Assembly: GCA_009792885.1 (NCBI GenBank)
Contig: WMCF01000111.1
Span: forward strand, 826,492 to 890,491
Source: Eremophila alpestris peregrina
Taxonomy: Eukaryota > Chordata > Aves > Passeriformes > Alaudidae
Length of the DNA: 64,000 nucleotides
Reading direction: 5' to 3'
Part shown: piece after piece, positions 47,970 to 58,920 of the stretch
Numbering within the stretch: the first letter of the stretch is position 1
Layout of the letters: every line of letters begins with the position of its first letter
Program-made: the position numbers and the translations under genes
The notes under the pieces: model-generated
Seen by the model: the letters and a program-made list of their open reading frames with translations, nothing else
The model's database searches: none
What the model was told of the DNA's origin: nothing

Positions 47970-50773
47970 GTACTGAATAATAGTATTCCACTTTTAAAAT
48001 GGAAATTTTAATTTCATTTTCTACTAAGACTGTTTTCAGAGGTCACAGAGCAGCAGGGCAGAGCACCTGAGATAAGGATCAGCCTCTCTCCATCCCTTAC
48101 ATGAGGAATGGAAAATAAATGCTGCATTTCAAAATAAAGGATCTAAAAGTGCCTTTCTTCATTAAAAAGTTACTAAGAAGCACTGGAAAACAACCTATAA
48201 ATCTCGAGTTTTGGCTCTTTGAGTCACAAAAGGAAATTGGGAGAAGTTCCAACACACGGAAAATTAAATTAAACTAGGCTTGGATAGGAATCTTGTAATT
48301 ATTAATGAGAGCCAGCTAACAGCAGTGGTTAGACTGGATCTGTGTCACCAGGCGTGGCAATCCTGTTCCTTAGGAATGATCATTTGTCCTACCTGAGGAA
48401 TGCAGAACAAAGGGATAGGTAATTATTATACCTTTATGCAATAAGGGCTACAAATCAATGACCAAGGTTCTCTCCCCCTTTACCCTCCATCTTCTTCCTT
48501 TTGTTGGCCAAGAGCCAGGATAGAAAATATGTTTATCCTCAGAAAAAAACCCTGGTAAAGTAAGCAGAAGAAAATTAAATAATTAGCTGCCTTAAAAAAA
48601 AAAAAAACAAAAAAAACTAACTAATTTGGGCTTAATTCTTTTCTACTTACAAAGATAATCATCCTAATAGGTATTTTGTGTTTGGTTGTGGTTTATCTGG
48701 AAATGGCAATTATTAGCATGCCTTGACAATGGAACAAGCCGAGCTACAAACGAGGTGTAATTATAACATAAGATATATATAATTAAACATCCCACACTGA
48801 CAAGCCCTTGGCAGCCTGCAGTGAGTTAATCTCATGGTGTTGCTCACAAGGGCTGGGAGCATTCAGTGCCCCCTCTGTGCTAAATGCACATTGGGATCAT
48901 GCATTTTTCCTTTCCCCAGCCCTTCCTGCAACTGGATGGCACATCCCTCATTTCCTGGCAGTGTTTAAAGTGGAATTTTAAAAGATCCATTCAGAGATAA
49001 TTCCCCAATAGCCCAGAGTAATGACCATTATTGTAAAATGTGAGTGCACATATCTGATAGACTGGGAAGTGCCAGTGTCCTGATGCATTGAGCTGCTCTG
49101 AAGGCTGATGAGGTTTTGCTGGAAAAGATGAGGAATATATGCAAAAAAACCCACCTGGTGTTGATATTCATGTAACAAACCTCATAAGCACGTGATAAAT
49201 TGCATTTTCTTGCCCTTCTCACCTGCACTTTAGTGTTTTTCCCCTCCCAGCTCCTTCTGACTTTTGAAATCTCTGACTGCCTTCAAGCAGCCACTGTGTT
49301 ATTTTACACAAATTCATGTAAAGTTTTTCGGGCTTTTTTCTCCTTTTGGCCTAAACAAGGAATTTTTCTTGCCTGACATCTTGTTTCAGTTGGATGCAGC
49401 ACGAGCAGTAGTGTTTCTATGCAAGCTGAAAACCAAGTATTTAATAATACACAGAGTTTCTAAGCAAGTGGAGGAATTCTGTAATTGCAAAACAGAGATC
49501 TCCACCTCCACTGCAGGCCCAGCATTTTCCTCTCAGTCCCAAATTATGACATAGAACCTGTCATAATTATTGTCCTCCAATTACAGAAAACACTGGTTTA
49601 GCTTATTCTACATTGAAAGGGTTTCCAAACATTAGATTTCTCCTCTCTCCACATCCTTTCCAGCTGGACTGAGGGTGAGGAAAGCACAGCAGTGCACACA
49701 TGGAATGAAAAACGAGTCCCCAAAGGCTCTGAGCTGTGCTGACTCTGTTTCCCCCAACCAGGAGCAGTGTGGACAGCCCTGCCTCCCTGTGCCATCCAGG
49801 GATCCAAAAGTTAAGACATTCTGTGAATAGGACAATGTCGCTTTTTTTTTTTTCCCCTTCTTCTTCTTCTTCTCATGAATAATTAATAGAGAGCTCTTAT
49901 TGCTCCACTTGGCTGCTAATTTCCTACCCACCGGCAGGAAAACATCTGTGGTCAGGAGCTCAGCTGGTGCAAAGAGGTGTGTAATGGACCATGGATGGCT
50001 CCTGCCAGCTGATGATCTGAAAGAAGATATTTCAGCACTGGAAGTCTTCCATTTCTGATGAGACAGAGAAGAGAAAATGCTGGGTGATGTGAGCAGCAGC
50101 TCCAGAAATCAGTATTTTAAAGTTAGAAGTGGTGGGGGGAAGTGTTATCTTGTGCTTCACAAGTAGATTTGAAATTCTGGGACTAGTCCAAGATCACTTT
50201 TCCTCTGCCTTGGAGTCTTTTATATCAGTGTCAAGATCATCTCCACAACATCTGAACACTTTCCACACAGAGCATCATGTCATCATTATTTATCACATTT
50301 CTTCTTCTCTGCAGCAAGACAAATGTGCAGCAAAGTGTTTCCCTTTCAAAGGGTTGCAGGGTTGGTTTTGTTTCTGTTTCTAAGGATATTATTAATTAGA
50401 GGACATGAAGTCTGCCTGTCTTTTAGTACATTTATATTTTTTTAATGGAGGTGTGAAAAATGGAAGAATAAGGCAAGCATCTGTCCCTTTACAGGAAGGA
50501 GGCAGAATTTATGAGGATATTGTCCTGGCCTCAGTAAATCTGCTGCACATTTGACCTTTCACTGTACAGAAGAAAGTCACAGCGTGGCAAAGAAATGAAC
50601 TTTTTGGCCATGACATTTACTCTGGAGATTTACAAGGGCTTTAAGATAGTCTGAGCTTACATCCCACATCTTGGAGAAAACAAGTGAGTTCATGAATGGC
50701 AAAATAATATGCTTTATATTTGATTTTTTAAAATAGTAAAGTTATGGTGAATCTTTGCAAAAAGCATGGAAAT
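47970..50773. other. Unique noncoding DNA
   Basis: No gene is seen. A block at 48690-48800 (TGGCAATTATTAGCATGCC, GACAATGGAACAAGCCGAGC, GTGTAATTATAAC) has an enhancer-like mix of words. A-runs lie at 48595-48618 and a short (CTT)n at 49857-49874. Confidence 0.5.
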
Positions 50774-51100
50774 ATAGAATCATGGAATGGTTTTGGTTGG
50801 AAAGGACCTCAGAGATCTTCTTGTTTCATCCCCTGCCATGGGCAGGGACAACCCCAGGTTTCTCCAAGCCCTGTCCAACCTGGCCTTGGACACTTCCAGG
50901 GATCCAGGGGCAGCCACAGCTTCTCTGGACACCCTGTGCCAGGGCTTCACCTCCCTCACAGGGAGCAATTCCTTCCCAATATCCCATCTAAATCAACTCT
51001 CTTTCAATTTGCAGTCATTCCTTGTTGTCCTCTCACCCCATTCCCTTATATAAAGTCTTCCTCCAGCTTTTCTGTAGGCTCCTTTCAGGTACTGGAAGGT
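50774..51100 (-). mobile_element. CR1 LINE 3' fragment
   Basis: The plus strand starts ATAGAATCATGGAATGG, the complement of the CR1 tail repeat. It continues through GGTTGGAAAGGACCTCAGAG, CTGCCATGGGCAGGGACAAC, CTGTCCAACCTGGCCTTGGA, CAGCCACAGCTTCTCTGGAC and CCAGCTTTTCTGTAGGCTCC. It is one of the best-preserved copies here, 5' truncated. Confidence 0.95.
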
Positions 51101-51714
51101 TAAAAAAAAAGGGAATTAATTTTAAAAGATAAAACAAGTGGTATTTTTAATGGTGAAAATGGGAAAAAAATAAACCTGCATCTTTATATATTCTTATTTT
51201 ACTATTTAAATCTTACTCAAAGGAATCAGTAAGAGAGGCTAAAAAAAGCAAAATTTTAAAGAGGTAAATACATTGTTTGAGAGAGATCCACAATGAGAGT
51301 GGAGAGGCAGATGAGGAAGGTTGGTGGCAGACCAAGAAACTGGGAATGAAACCCTCAGGGCTGGATTTTTCATTCAGGGTCTTTCCGCCCAGACCACCTT
51401 CAAAAGTATAAATACTTTGTTCCCTTAAACTCCTGAGGAGGGAGGTGACAACTGTGTTAGCCAGGTTTTTAGTGGAAAAAAACCTTGTTTTTCCCCTTGG
51501 GATGACAACAGTGGATGGGCAATGACTGACAGATCCTTCTGTGGTTCCTGTACTGTTATTCCATGGAAATCCCTCTTCTTGGCATTAAAGCCGGAATTTG
51601 GGCTGGGACCAAGGGACAACACCAGACTAAGCATTCACATGAGATCCTGTTTAAAGTTCTGGCTCTTTGTCACGCCTGACTTTTTCATGACACTTCTTTA
51701 AAGCGTTGTGTTTT
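51101..51714. other. Unique noncoding DNA
   Basis: AT-rich, with A-runs at 51100-51110 and 51163-51170; no gene or repeat is recognised. Confidence 0.5.
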
Positions 51715-52139
51715 GCTGTGGGATGACCTGGAACAGAGACTGGGCAGAGCTGGAGAATAAAGTAGATATTTATTGAAAGGCTGTAGGATACACCTTGGGC
51801 AGGACAAGAGCCTGGCCAGGGCTGCACCCAAGGTGGGCACAAAATGATCACAAAAGGGATGTTCAGTCATGAGGTCTCACACTTTTATAAATTTTGGTCC
51901 ATTTGCACATTGGGGCTTAATTGTCCAATAACAACTTCCGATTATGAAGTCCCATCCTTCTTGTTCCTCTCTTCAGCCCACCCTTGTTTGTGCTTTTGGG
52001 CTGAAAACTTGCAACATTGTCCTTGGTCTCCAGCAGGGAAAGGATTTGTTTTGTCTCCCTGCTCTGTGCAGAGCTCACTGACACTGAATGTGAGGCTCAG
52101 AACTGCACCCTGAGGCAGCACAGAGTCTGAAAAACATGA
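51715..52139 (-). mobile_element. Retroviral LTR, minus orientation (ends approximate)
   Basis: Read on the minus strand the segment has LTR promoter and terminator order: a CCAAT box (plus 51909-51913), a TATA box TTATAAAAGT (plus 51881-51892) and, about 110 bases on, AATAAA (plus 51769-51774), followed by a U5-like stretch ending near GTCATCCCACAGC. No flanking retroviral genes are present, so it is a solo LTR or a fragment. Several TG and CA dinucleotides could be the ends, and I found no convincing target duplication. The family is unknown. Confidence 0.6.
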
Positions 52140-53579
52140 AAGCCAAAACTTGAGGACATCAGTGTGACTCTAAAAAATTAAGTCAGCATGGCAGGACAGG
52201 TGAAGAGTCTTCCTGTGGGCTTCTAGGAAAGGACAAAAACACCTGGAGAAGGATTTAACTGCAAAGGGAGAAAAGAAAGAAGGAGAAAACCTTCTTTCTT
52301 TTGTTAGAAAGACTCAGCAGTGCAGCAGAAGCAGTTGTATTTCGCTTAGACCTTGGGCAAGGGGGGGTCAGAATGTGTGTGAAAAGAAGGTTTTGGCTAT
52401 TTGTGCCTTATCTGTGTGTCCTTACTGCAAGGAGCTGCCTCCTGACCTCCCTCCAGAGAACCTCAGCAAAGCCTCGCTGCCAATTCCAGCCGGGTTTGGT
52501 TCCCTCCTCAGACTTCCCTCCGACACAATTCCCTCCTTCAATTCTCAGAGCCAATCCTTCAATGCCAAAACCCCTCCTGCCCACCCCTGCTGTGTGCAGT
52601 GGAGCCTTGGTCCGTGACCCCGAGGTGGAGGAGTGACAGCCTTGAGCAGCAATAAATAACAAAGGTACCACTGAGGGGGTCCTTAGTGCTGGAATAAAGT
52701 TCTTAACTCAATCCTCCTGAAACAGAGGAGGAGGGGTGGGTTAATCCAGACAGCTCATTTTCAATCTACTCTCACAAAATGAGCTGGCATAACTCACATT
52801 GACATCTTTGGGACCCAAAGAGCACTGGCCATGTTAAGCCCAGTCAGAGGAAAATAAAGAATGTTGCTGTTTTGTTTCCATCCATTGATTCATGTCACCT
52901 TCGCTGGTTTTGGCTTTCTTCTTTTCCAGTTACCTGCAATCCAAAAAAATTAATAAAAGCTCTATTTATAGCAGAAGTGTTTTTTGCTTGTATGTGTGGC
53001 AATTCCTACACCAGTAGACCCCAATAAGAGCAACTATTAATTTCATTTTATAAATTTGGGTTGCATATATAACCAGTTCAAACTACTGTGCAAGAGTCAA
53101 AAATATGCCAAGCACTTCCAAACTTACAGAACTGTGACTAAACTTGGTGAGGATTCAATAAGCTCTGCAGAGGTTAATTAAATTTGTATAGATTTATTCT
53201 TCATTCAGCGCTGTAAAAAGGCTCTTCTCTTTGGCTGTCACTGCCAAGTTGGTGATGGGGGAAGCTGAGAAGCCTGATCTGCATCAATCTTCTGTGCTGC
53301 CAGATACTGAAATACACCGCAGAATATTGGTCTGGCATAAATTGAGCAGGGGAGGAAGGAAACAGAGCTGCAGCTAAAAGCTGTTTGGGTGATCTGTTTG
53401 CATGTTCGACTCACAGGCACAAGTGACACATTGAAACCTTCTCTCGCTGGGAATTAGCTATGGAAAAAAGGAACCCTTTCCATCCTGCTTGCAGGCAGAA
53501 GGGATGGTCACTTCCCCAGCAGGGAGAGGTGGAGATGTGGAGAGAGTGGAATGTGGTGACCTCGGTTCCATGAGGATAT
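52140..53579. other. Unique noncoding DNA
   Basis: It holds the hairpin at 52271-52302 and a GC-richer stretch at 52400-52640 with overlapping frames but no motif. Confidence 0.5.
52271..52302. repeat. Perfect 13-bp inverted repeat with 6-nt loop
   Basis: AAAAGAAAGAAGG (52271-52283) and CCTTCTTTCTTTT (52290-52302) are exact reverse complements with loop AGAAAA. One arm is all purine and the other all pyrimidine. It lies about 130 bases from the LTR. Confidence 0.9.
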
Positions 53580-53956
53580 TCACAGAATCCCAGAGTGGGT
53601 CAGGTTGGAAGGGACATCAGAGATCATCTACTTACAGCTCCTGCTATGGGCAGGGACACCTTCCACCACCCCAGACTGATCCAAGCCCCATCCAAACTTG
53701 CTTTGGACACTTCCAGGGATCCAGGAGCAGCCACAGCTTCTCTGGAAAATCCATTCCCCACCCTCACAAATAAAGAATTCCTTCCTAATATCCCATCCAA
53801 ACTTGCCCCCTGGCAGTGGGAAGCCATCCCCCCTTGTCCTGCCTGTCCCTCCATGCCCTGTTCAAAGTCCCTCTCCAGCTCTCCTGGAACCTTTTTAGGC
53901 CCTGCAAGGTCCTGGAAAGTCTCTCTGGAATGTTCCCTTCTCCAGGCTGAACAACC
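53580..53956 (-). mobile_element. CR1 LINE 3' fragment
   Basis: TCACAGAATCCCAGAG, CAGGTTGGAAGGGACATCAG, GGGCAGGGACACCTTCCACC, CACTTCCAGGGATCCAGGAG, AATTCCTTCCTAATATCCCA and CTCCAGCTCTCCTGGAACCT are the complement of a CR1 3' region, about 377 bases long. Confidence 0.95.
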
Positions 53957-56365
53957 TGCCAATATTACAGTCACAAACTGCACTCAGGTAAATTCTCTGA
54001 CATCCCAAATTACTGGAAAGGTTACTCCTTCTTTACGACCAAGAGTATTCCTCATATCTACATCATTTCTTTAGGAAGTGGGGCTGGCTGTTTCCCTGTA
54101 CAGGGGTCAGGCAGGCAGGCAGCAAAGCAAAGTGCTCAGAGTGCCAGGAGAATTCCAATCCCTGGATTACACACACAGCAGGTGGCTGGGATGAAAAAAA
54201 AAAAAAAAAAGAGATGAAGGCAGAAGGCTGAGAGATTAAGATAACATTCTAAAGAATACTTTGGATGTCCAAGTCCCTGCTCAGCTCAATCTGCTCTGCA
54301 AGTCAGCAGAGCTGAAAATGTGGTCAAACCCAGCTCTTCCTCCACCAAACGCTGGGATATGTGTTTAGTTTTTAGTTTTTAGTGTTCTGCTAAACAGGGA
54401 TTGACTGCTGGGCCTGAGCCCGAGGATGTTGTGAAAGCAGTGGTGAGAGGAGGAGCAGTTTACATTATTTATTTAGGAGCTTTTAACGGCAATTCCATAC
54501 AAAAAGCTGCTTAAGAAAGTCATCTGTCATGGGGTGAGGTTCTGCCTGGGGTTAAAAACTGGTAAAAAGATAAAAAAAAGGCCAGACTTGATGGTTTGCA
54601 TTTCATGGACAATTGTCAAAGGAATCCACAAAAGAATGAAGCCCCGTAATGTTCCTACAGAGACAGTGAGTGATCTGAAGTGTAACTATGAACAGTTGGG
54701 GATTTTTTTAACCAAAAATCATTTAAAATTATGTATTTATGCTTTAAAAAACTATTTTACTTTAACAAGGTGTAGTTAATGATCACCCTGAATATTTCAG
54801 TTGTATTGTGGGATCCCTTGCCCCAAAACTGAACTCCTTGGAGGAAGGCTTCCACTTTCTTTTGACATGAAAAATATCTTGCAAAGTCCAGGCAGCAGCT
54901 GAGACAAATATCAGCAAACATTGTAAATAATCTGGAATAAGGCCTTCAGCAGCCTTTTTTTTTTTTTTTTTGGTTCATTCCAGAGAAAATGTGGTTTATG
55001 TGACATAATTTACATTGGCCAAGACTAAATAAGACTTGGGAGAATTCTGGATGGCCAGACTAAACTCTCTGCACAACACTCACGATAGATGAGATTCGCT
55101 GCAGACAAATTTGAGGAGACACATGCTGGAAAGGACAATGCAGCTGCTCATAGGCATAGCTGAGTTATAAATTAACTGTAATTATTCAAGAAAATATCTT
55201 GCTGTCACTGAAGACCACTCCATGAAAACATCTGCTCCGTGCTCAGCAGGGATCAAGAAGCAAACAAAACAAAATGCCAAGATGGTTTCAGAGAGGGTGA
55301 AGGTTCAAGGCTGGGAATATGATAAAGCCATGGCCTAAGTCAGAGGTGTGCAGACATCCTAAATACTGTCATCAAATGTGATGCAGAATTAATTTATTGT
55401 GAAGAGAAAGGATTCAGGAAAAAAAAAATCTGAGGGTAACATTGAAATAAGCAATGGAAAAATCTCATTTTCCCCTCTCCTGCAGCACAAGTTATGGGGT
55501 TGGTCACTATCCAAAAGATGAACTGATAGAAGTCAAATTTTGAGAATTTTTTTTCATAATTAACACGTGCAACACATTCCTGCAAACTCTCAGTTCAAGA
55601 GCTTAAACACTTTCAAAAGAACTGTCAACATTTACGCTTAGAGATAGGTACCCTAAAAAGTGACATACCCAACCAGGTGACAGGAAAGGACATTTGGAGG
55701 AAACATCCAGGTTATTGAATATATTTCATAGTCATTAATGATTTCTAGGGGTTTTACACTGTGGGTTCTCCAGTTTGCTGCAATATTCCAACTCACATGA
55801 CAATGTTCTAAGGATTTCTGAAATATTGCCAGATTTCTCCAATGTGTGCTGCTGCTTAACCTGTTTGAATCAAGGATTCAAACTTCTGGAGAGAGAAAGC
55901 ACGGAGCCAAAGTGTTGAAATAAAATGACAAAATAAATGTTAAAGCACAGCAAACTCAGAAAATAGAAGTGTAAAATTTAGACCAAAAGACTTGATAAAT
56001 GAGACTCCAGTTCATATCCTTCAGCAAAGCCAAAAGTGTAAGAAAATAGTTCAGTGAAGGACAAGAAATATTAGCCAAAAACAGCTTTGGGAATTATTTC
56101 CCAGCGAAAAACATTTTAAGGATGTGAAACTCAAAAATCTATTTTATGCTTCTCTGTGCTGTTGATCATGAACTCCTTCAGGCAGGCAAATCCTATTGAC
56201 CAAACAAGATTTATGTGCAGGGAGAACAATGGGATCCAACCTGAGGAACCAAGCAGTTAATTTTGGAGCAGGGCAGGAAGCAGCTCTGGTGTCCTGGCAA
56301 AAATATGGGAGATGTGAAAAATAATGTGCCCTGGTATGGAGAAAAACTCCAAAACAATATTAATT
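53957..56365. other. Unique noncoding DNA
   Basis: No gene is seen. It contains an A-run (54195-54211), a threefold TTTTTAG run (54366-54382) and a T-run (54955-54971). Confidence 0.6.
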
Positions 56366-56720
56366 GTGGGAGGAAGGGGAGGGAGGGAGGGAGGGAAGGA
56401 GGGAAGGAGGGAAGGAAGGAAGGAAGGAAGGAAGGAAGGAAGGANNNNNNNNNNNNNNNNNNNNNNNNNNNNNNNNNNNNNNNNNNNNNNNNNNNNNNNN
56501 NNNNNNNNNNNNNNNNNNNNNNNNNNNNNNNNNNNNNNNNNNNNNNNNNNNNNNNNNNNNNNNNNNNNNNNNNNNNNNNNNNNNNNNNNNNNNNNNNNNN
56601 NNNNNNNNNNNNNNNNNNNNNNNNAGGAAGGAAGGAAGGAAGGAAGGAAGGAAGGAAGGAAGGAAGGAAGGAAGGAAGGAAGGAAGGAAGGAAGGAAGGA
56701 AGGAAGGAAGGAAGGAAGGA
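56366..56720 (+). repeat. (GGAA)n microsatellite interrupted by an assembly gap
   Basis: Degenerate GGGA/GGAA units lead into pure AGGA repeats on both sides of the gap at 56445-56624. At least 24 pure units follow the gap. The open frames through it are all repeat-derived. The true array length is unknown, because the 180 N may be an arbitrary or estimated size. Confidence 0.95.
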
Positions 56721-57514
56721 TCTCATCCCCTGAGCGGTTCAGACACTTTCTCAAGGGGAGATGTTGGAGCTCAGGTGCCTCTTGAGCTCCCTTTGCAAAC
56801 AGGTGCCTACAGAGCAAGGAAAGCAAGTGGTGTCACCTGTTGCTTCCTTATGGCACCAAAACCACTCAAATTCAGCTATTTTGTCAGGAGTACAAGATTC
56901 AGTGCCTCCTGTCTCTTTCCCACTGATGTAATAGCTCTTTGAAACGGGGGATTGTGGCTCTGTGTCCCTTATCCCCATCTCTTTTCAATTCTACAAGAAA
57001 TTCTGCCTGCACCCAAATGCCTTTTCTGAGAAAATTGATATCTAGTTTGCTTCAAGGAAAAAAAAAAAAGATAAAAAAATATATGTTTTGATGAAACTTC
57101 ATTTCATCAAAGAAAAGGCAATTTCTTAGAAATGTCCCAAACACCCCTGGGTAATACTTTGTTTTCTTTCTTCAGAGACACCTATCTTGCCTTGAAAATG
57201 TGCACACGACAGAAATACACTGCTGACATTTCTGCCTGCAGAAACTTAATCCCTCCATGCCCATTTGGAATCTACTCCTGCACATGTAGCTAAGCAGGAG
57301 AGTTTTCTTTTGGTGCATCCAATAGTTACAAAACCATCTCCCTGCAAAAAAAAGGACTGTGGCACCAATAAAACCTATTTTATCCTATTTATGTGGTGAT
57401 TAGAGCCACTCTGCAATCTTATTTAAAATGGGACAAAATTAATTTGCAGAGGATGAGAACACGGTGAGAACCTCCTTCTAGCCTGTAGGATGCTCGATTA
57501 TTTACTTCAGTTAC
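56721..57514. other. Unique noncoding DNA
   Basis: Nothing beyond an A-run at 57058-57069 is recognised. Confidence 0.5.
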
Positions 57515-57702
57515 TGTGGTGTTCATTTCCTATTTTTTCCAGCAGCATCCAGAGGCTGTAATCTGGGTCAGCAGCCTCTTCATTTGAATATTGTTTGCAC
57601 AGGTAGGTCCCTGTGGAAATATTGCCAGCACTGACACTGCTGTGGTTAAAGCAGGGCCATTTATCAGCTGAACTGCACTCACTGGTGTTTTGCATGCTCT
57701 TA
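57515..57702 (-). other. Weak candidate coding exon (Cys-containing, N-glycosylation sites)
   Basis: On the minus strand a good acceptor (TTTTACCTTGTATTTGCAG) precedes an exon from 57702, and a modest donor ACA/gtaact would end it at 57515. In one frame about 62 residues are free of stops, with three Cys (NTSECSS, WPCFNHSS, TYLCKQY) and N-x-S/T sequons (NTS, NHS, NIS), as in an extracellular domain. An in-frame TGA lies just past the donor. No family is recognised. It is upstream of the candidate first exon at 32.8 kb on the same strand, so the two would belong to different transcripts if both were real. Confidence 0.18.
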
Positions 57703-58356
57703 CTGCAAATACAAGGTAAAACAGGTAAACTGAAAGCGATTTATCTGAGCACAGTTTGTTTTGGGCATGCAACAGAGCCTGGCTGAGGGGGAAGGTCATC
57801 CTTGAGAAGCTGCAGGGGTAAAGCCTTGAGCACTCTGGACTGCCCTCTCAGCTCAGCCCTTGCTCTGAGCAGCAAGATTTGGCTCAGGATCTCCTGAGGT
57901 CTCTCCCAGCCAGGGTGATCTCACGGGCAGTGGCTGCTGTTGAGAGAAATTTCCATAACTCGTGGGAAATCACCCACAGGTTGGTGTTTACCCACACCTC
58001 CAGTTCCATTTTTAGGGTAATTTTGTTATGCATCACTGAGAACTGCTACACATCAGCTGTCTCAAGGGTGAACATTTGCCCAGACAGTTCAAGGAGCTGA
58101 TTAATTCAAATAAACTTAATTGCATGACAGCCAAATCTTACTTTTCAAGGCACAGCTTAGTAAGGCCTGGGTTTGGTGGTCATTTGTCAGTATATGGTGT
58201 AAAAAACAACATTTGGCAGCTGGTGGTATCTAAAAAAATTTTTTAAAACAGTTTTTCTGATTTTTCCCCCTGAAATTTTGCACATTTCTTCTGCCTAATT
58301 TCTGTCCATCCATCCTGTGTGATATCTTTGAGCTCAAGCATGAGTGAAGCAGTCAC
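57703..58356. other. Unique noncoding DNA
   Basis: Nothing recognised. Confidence 0.5.
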
Positions 58357-58451
58357 TGTTGGGGTTTATTATTTCCTGATTGTATTGGTTTGTTCCAAGC
58401 TACCCCCCTTTTGCTGTTTGCCCTTGGTTCTGCCTGGTCTGCCTCCCTGAT

Positions 58452-58600
58452 GTGCCCTCCCCTGGCACCTGCCCATCTCCCCTGAGCCTCTCCCCTTGTT
58501 CCAGAAAGCTCCCTGAGCTCCTGTCCATCTCCCCTGTGCCCTCCCCTGGCACCTGTCTGTCTCACTAAACCTCTCCCCTGTTTCTAGAAAGTTCTGCTGG
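58452..58600 (+). repeat. 84-bp direct repeat in LTR U3
   Basis: Both copies begin GTGCCCTCCCCTGGCACCTG and share CCTCTCCCC and AGAAAG blocks. The second copy is partial and more diverged after about 60 bases. Confidence 0.85.
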
Positions 58601-58753
58601 TTCCCCTTGGTGATTTCATGTTTAATGTTTGTCCCTCCCTCGAGTTGTCCCCATTGCTCCCAGTTAATGTCTATCCAGATTGTAACCACACCCCGATCCC
58701 TCCTGATTGGTTTGTTGTTACTGTCCCTCCCCCTGTTAAAAGGTGTTGCACAC

Positions 58754-58791
58754 CCCTGAGAGGGGCTCCTTTGGGTAGTCCCCTCTCAGGG
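58754..58791 (+). repeat. Perfect 12-bp stem-loop at presumed LTR transcription start
   Basis: CCCTGAGAGGGG (58754-58765) pairs exactly with CCCCTCTCAGGG (58780-58791) over a 14-nt loop. It begins about 18 bases after the TATA-like box and ends 15 bases before AATAAA. Confidence 0.9.
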
Positions 58792-58920
58792 TAATTTGCC
58801 AAACTCAATAAACCCTGAGAACTCAGACCCCCAAAGGAGTCAGCCTCTTTTTCCAATGGCAGCAGGAAGGTTTCTACCACTCTTGCACCCACCGGGGTCT
58901 GTGTGGGTCCTCGACTCACA

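Larger units (their letters stand above)
58357..58920 (+). mobile_element. Retroviral LTR, gammaretrovirus-like layout (ends approximate)
   Basis: The segment reads as a plus-strand LTR of about 560 bases, starting TGTTGGGG and ending near CTCGACTCACA. U3 contains an 84-bp direct repeat (58452-58535 and from 58536), an inverted CCAAT box ATTGG (58706-58710) and a TATA-like TTAAAAGG (58736-58743). R opens with a perfect 12-bp stem-loop (58754-58791), followed by AATAAA (58807-58812). U5 ends with GGGGTCTGTGTGGGTCCTCGA. No gag, pol or env follows, so this is a solo LTR or fragment. The 4-base TCAC occurs at both presumed edges (58353-58356, 58916-58919), but the 3' copy does not leave a CA terminus, so ends remain open. 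Confidence 0.72.

Noticed and set aside
50755..51103. Plus- and minus-strand frames at 50.8-51.1 kb
   Set aside because: Entirely inside the CR1 3' untranslated region, which is noncoding in the element.
53595..54074. 159-codon plus-strand frame
   Set aside because: Antisense to a CR1 3' region plus unrelated flank.
56211..56942. Long open frames of 150-190 codons on both strands (Gly-Arg-Lys-Glu and Leu-Pro-Ser-Phe repeats)
   Set aside because: They are translations of the GGAA microsatellite and run through unknown bases; no gene is implied.
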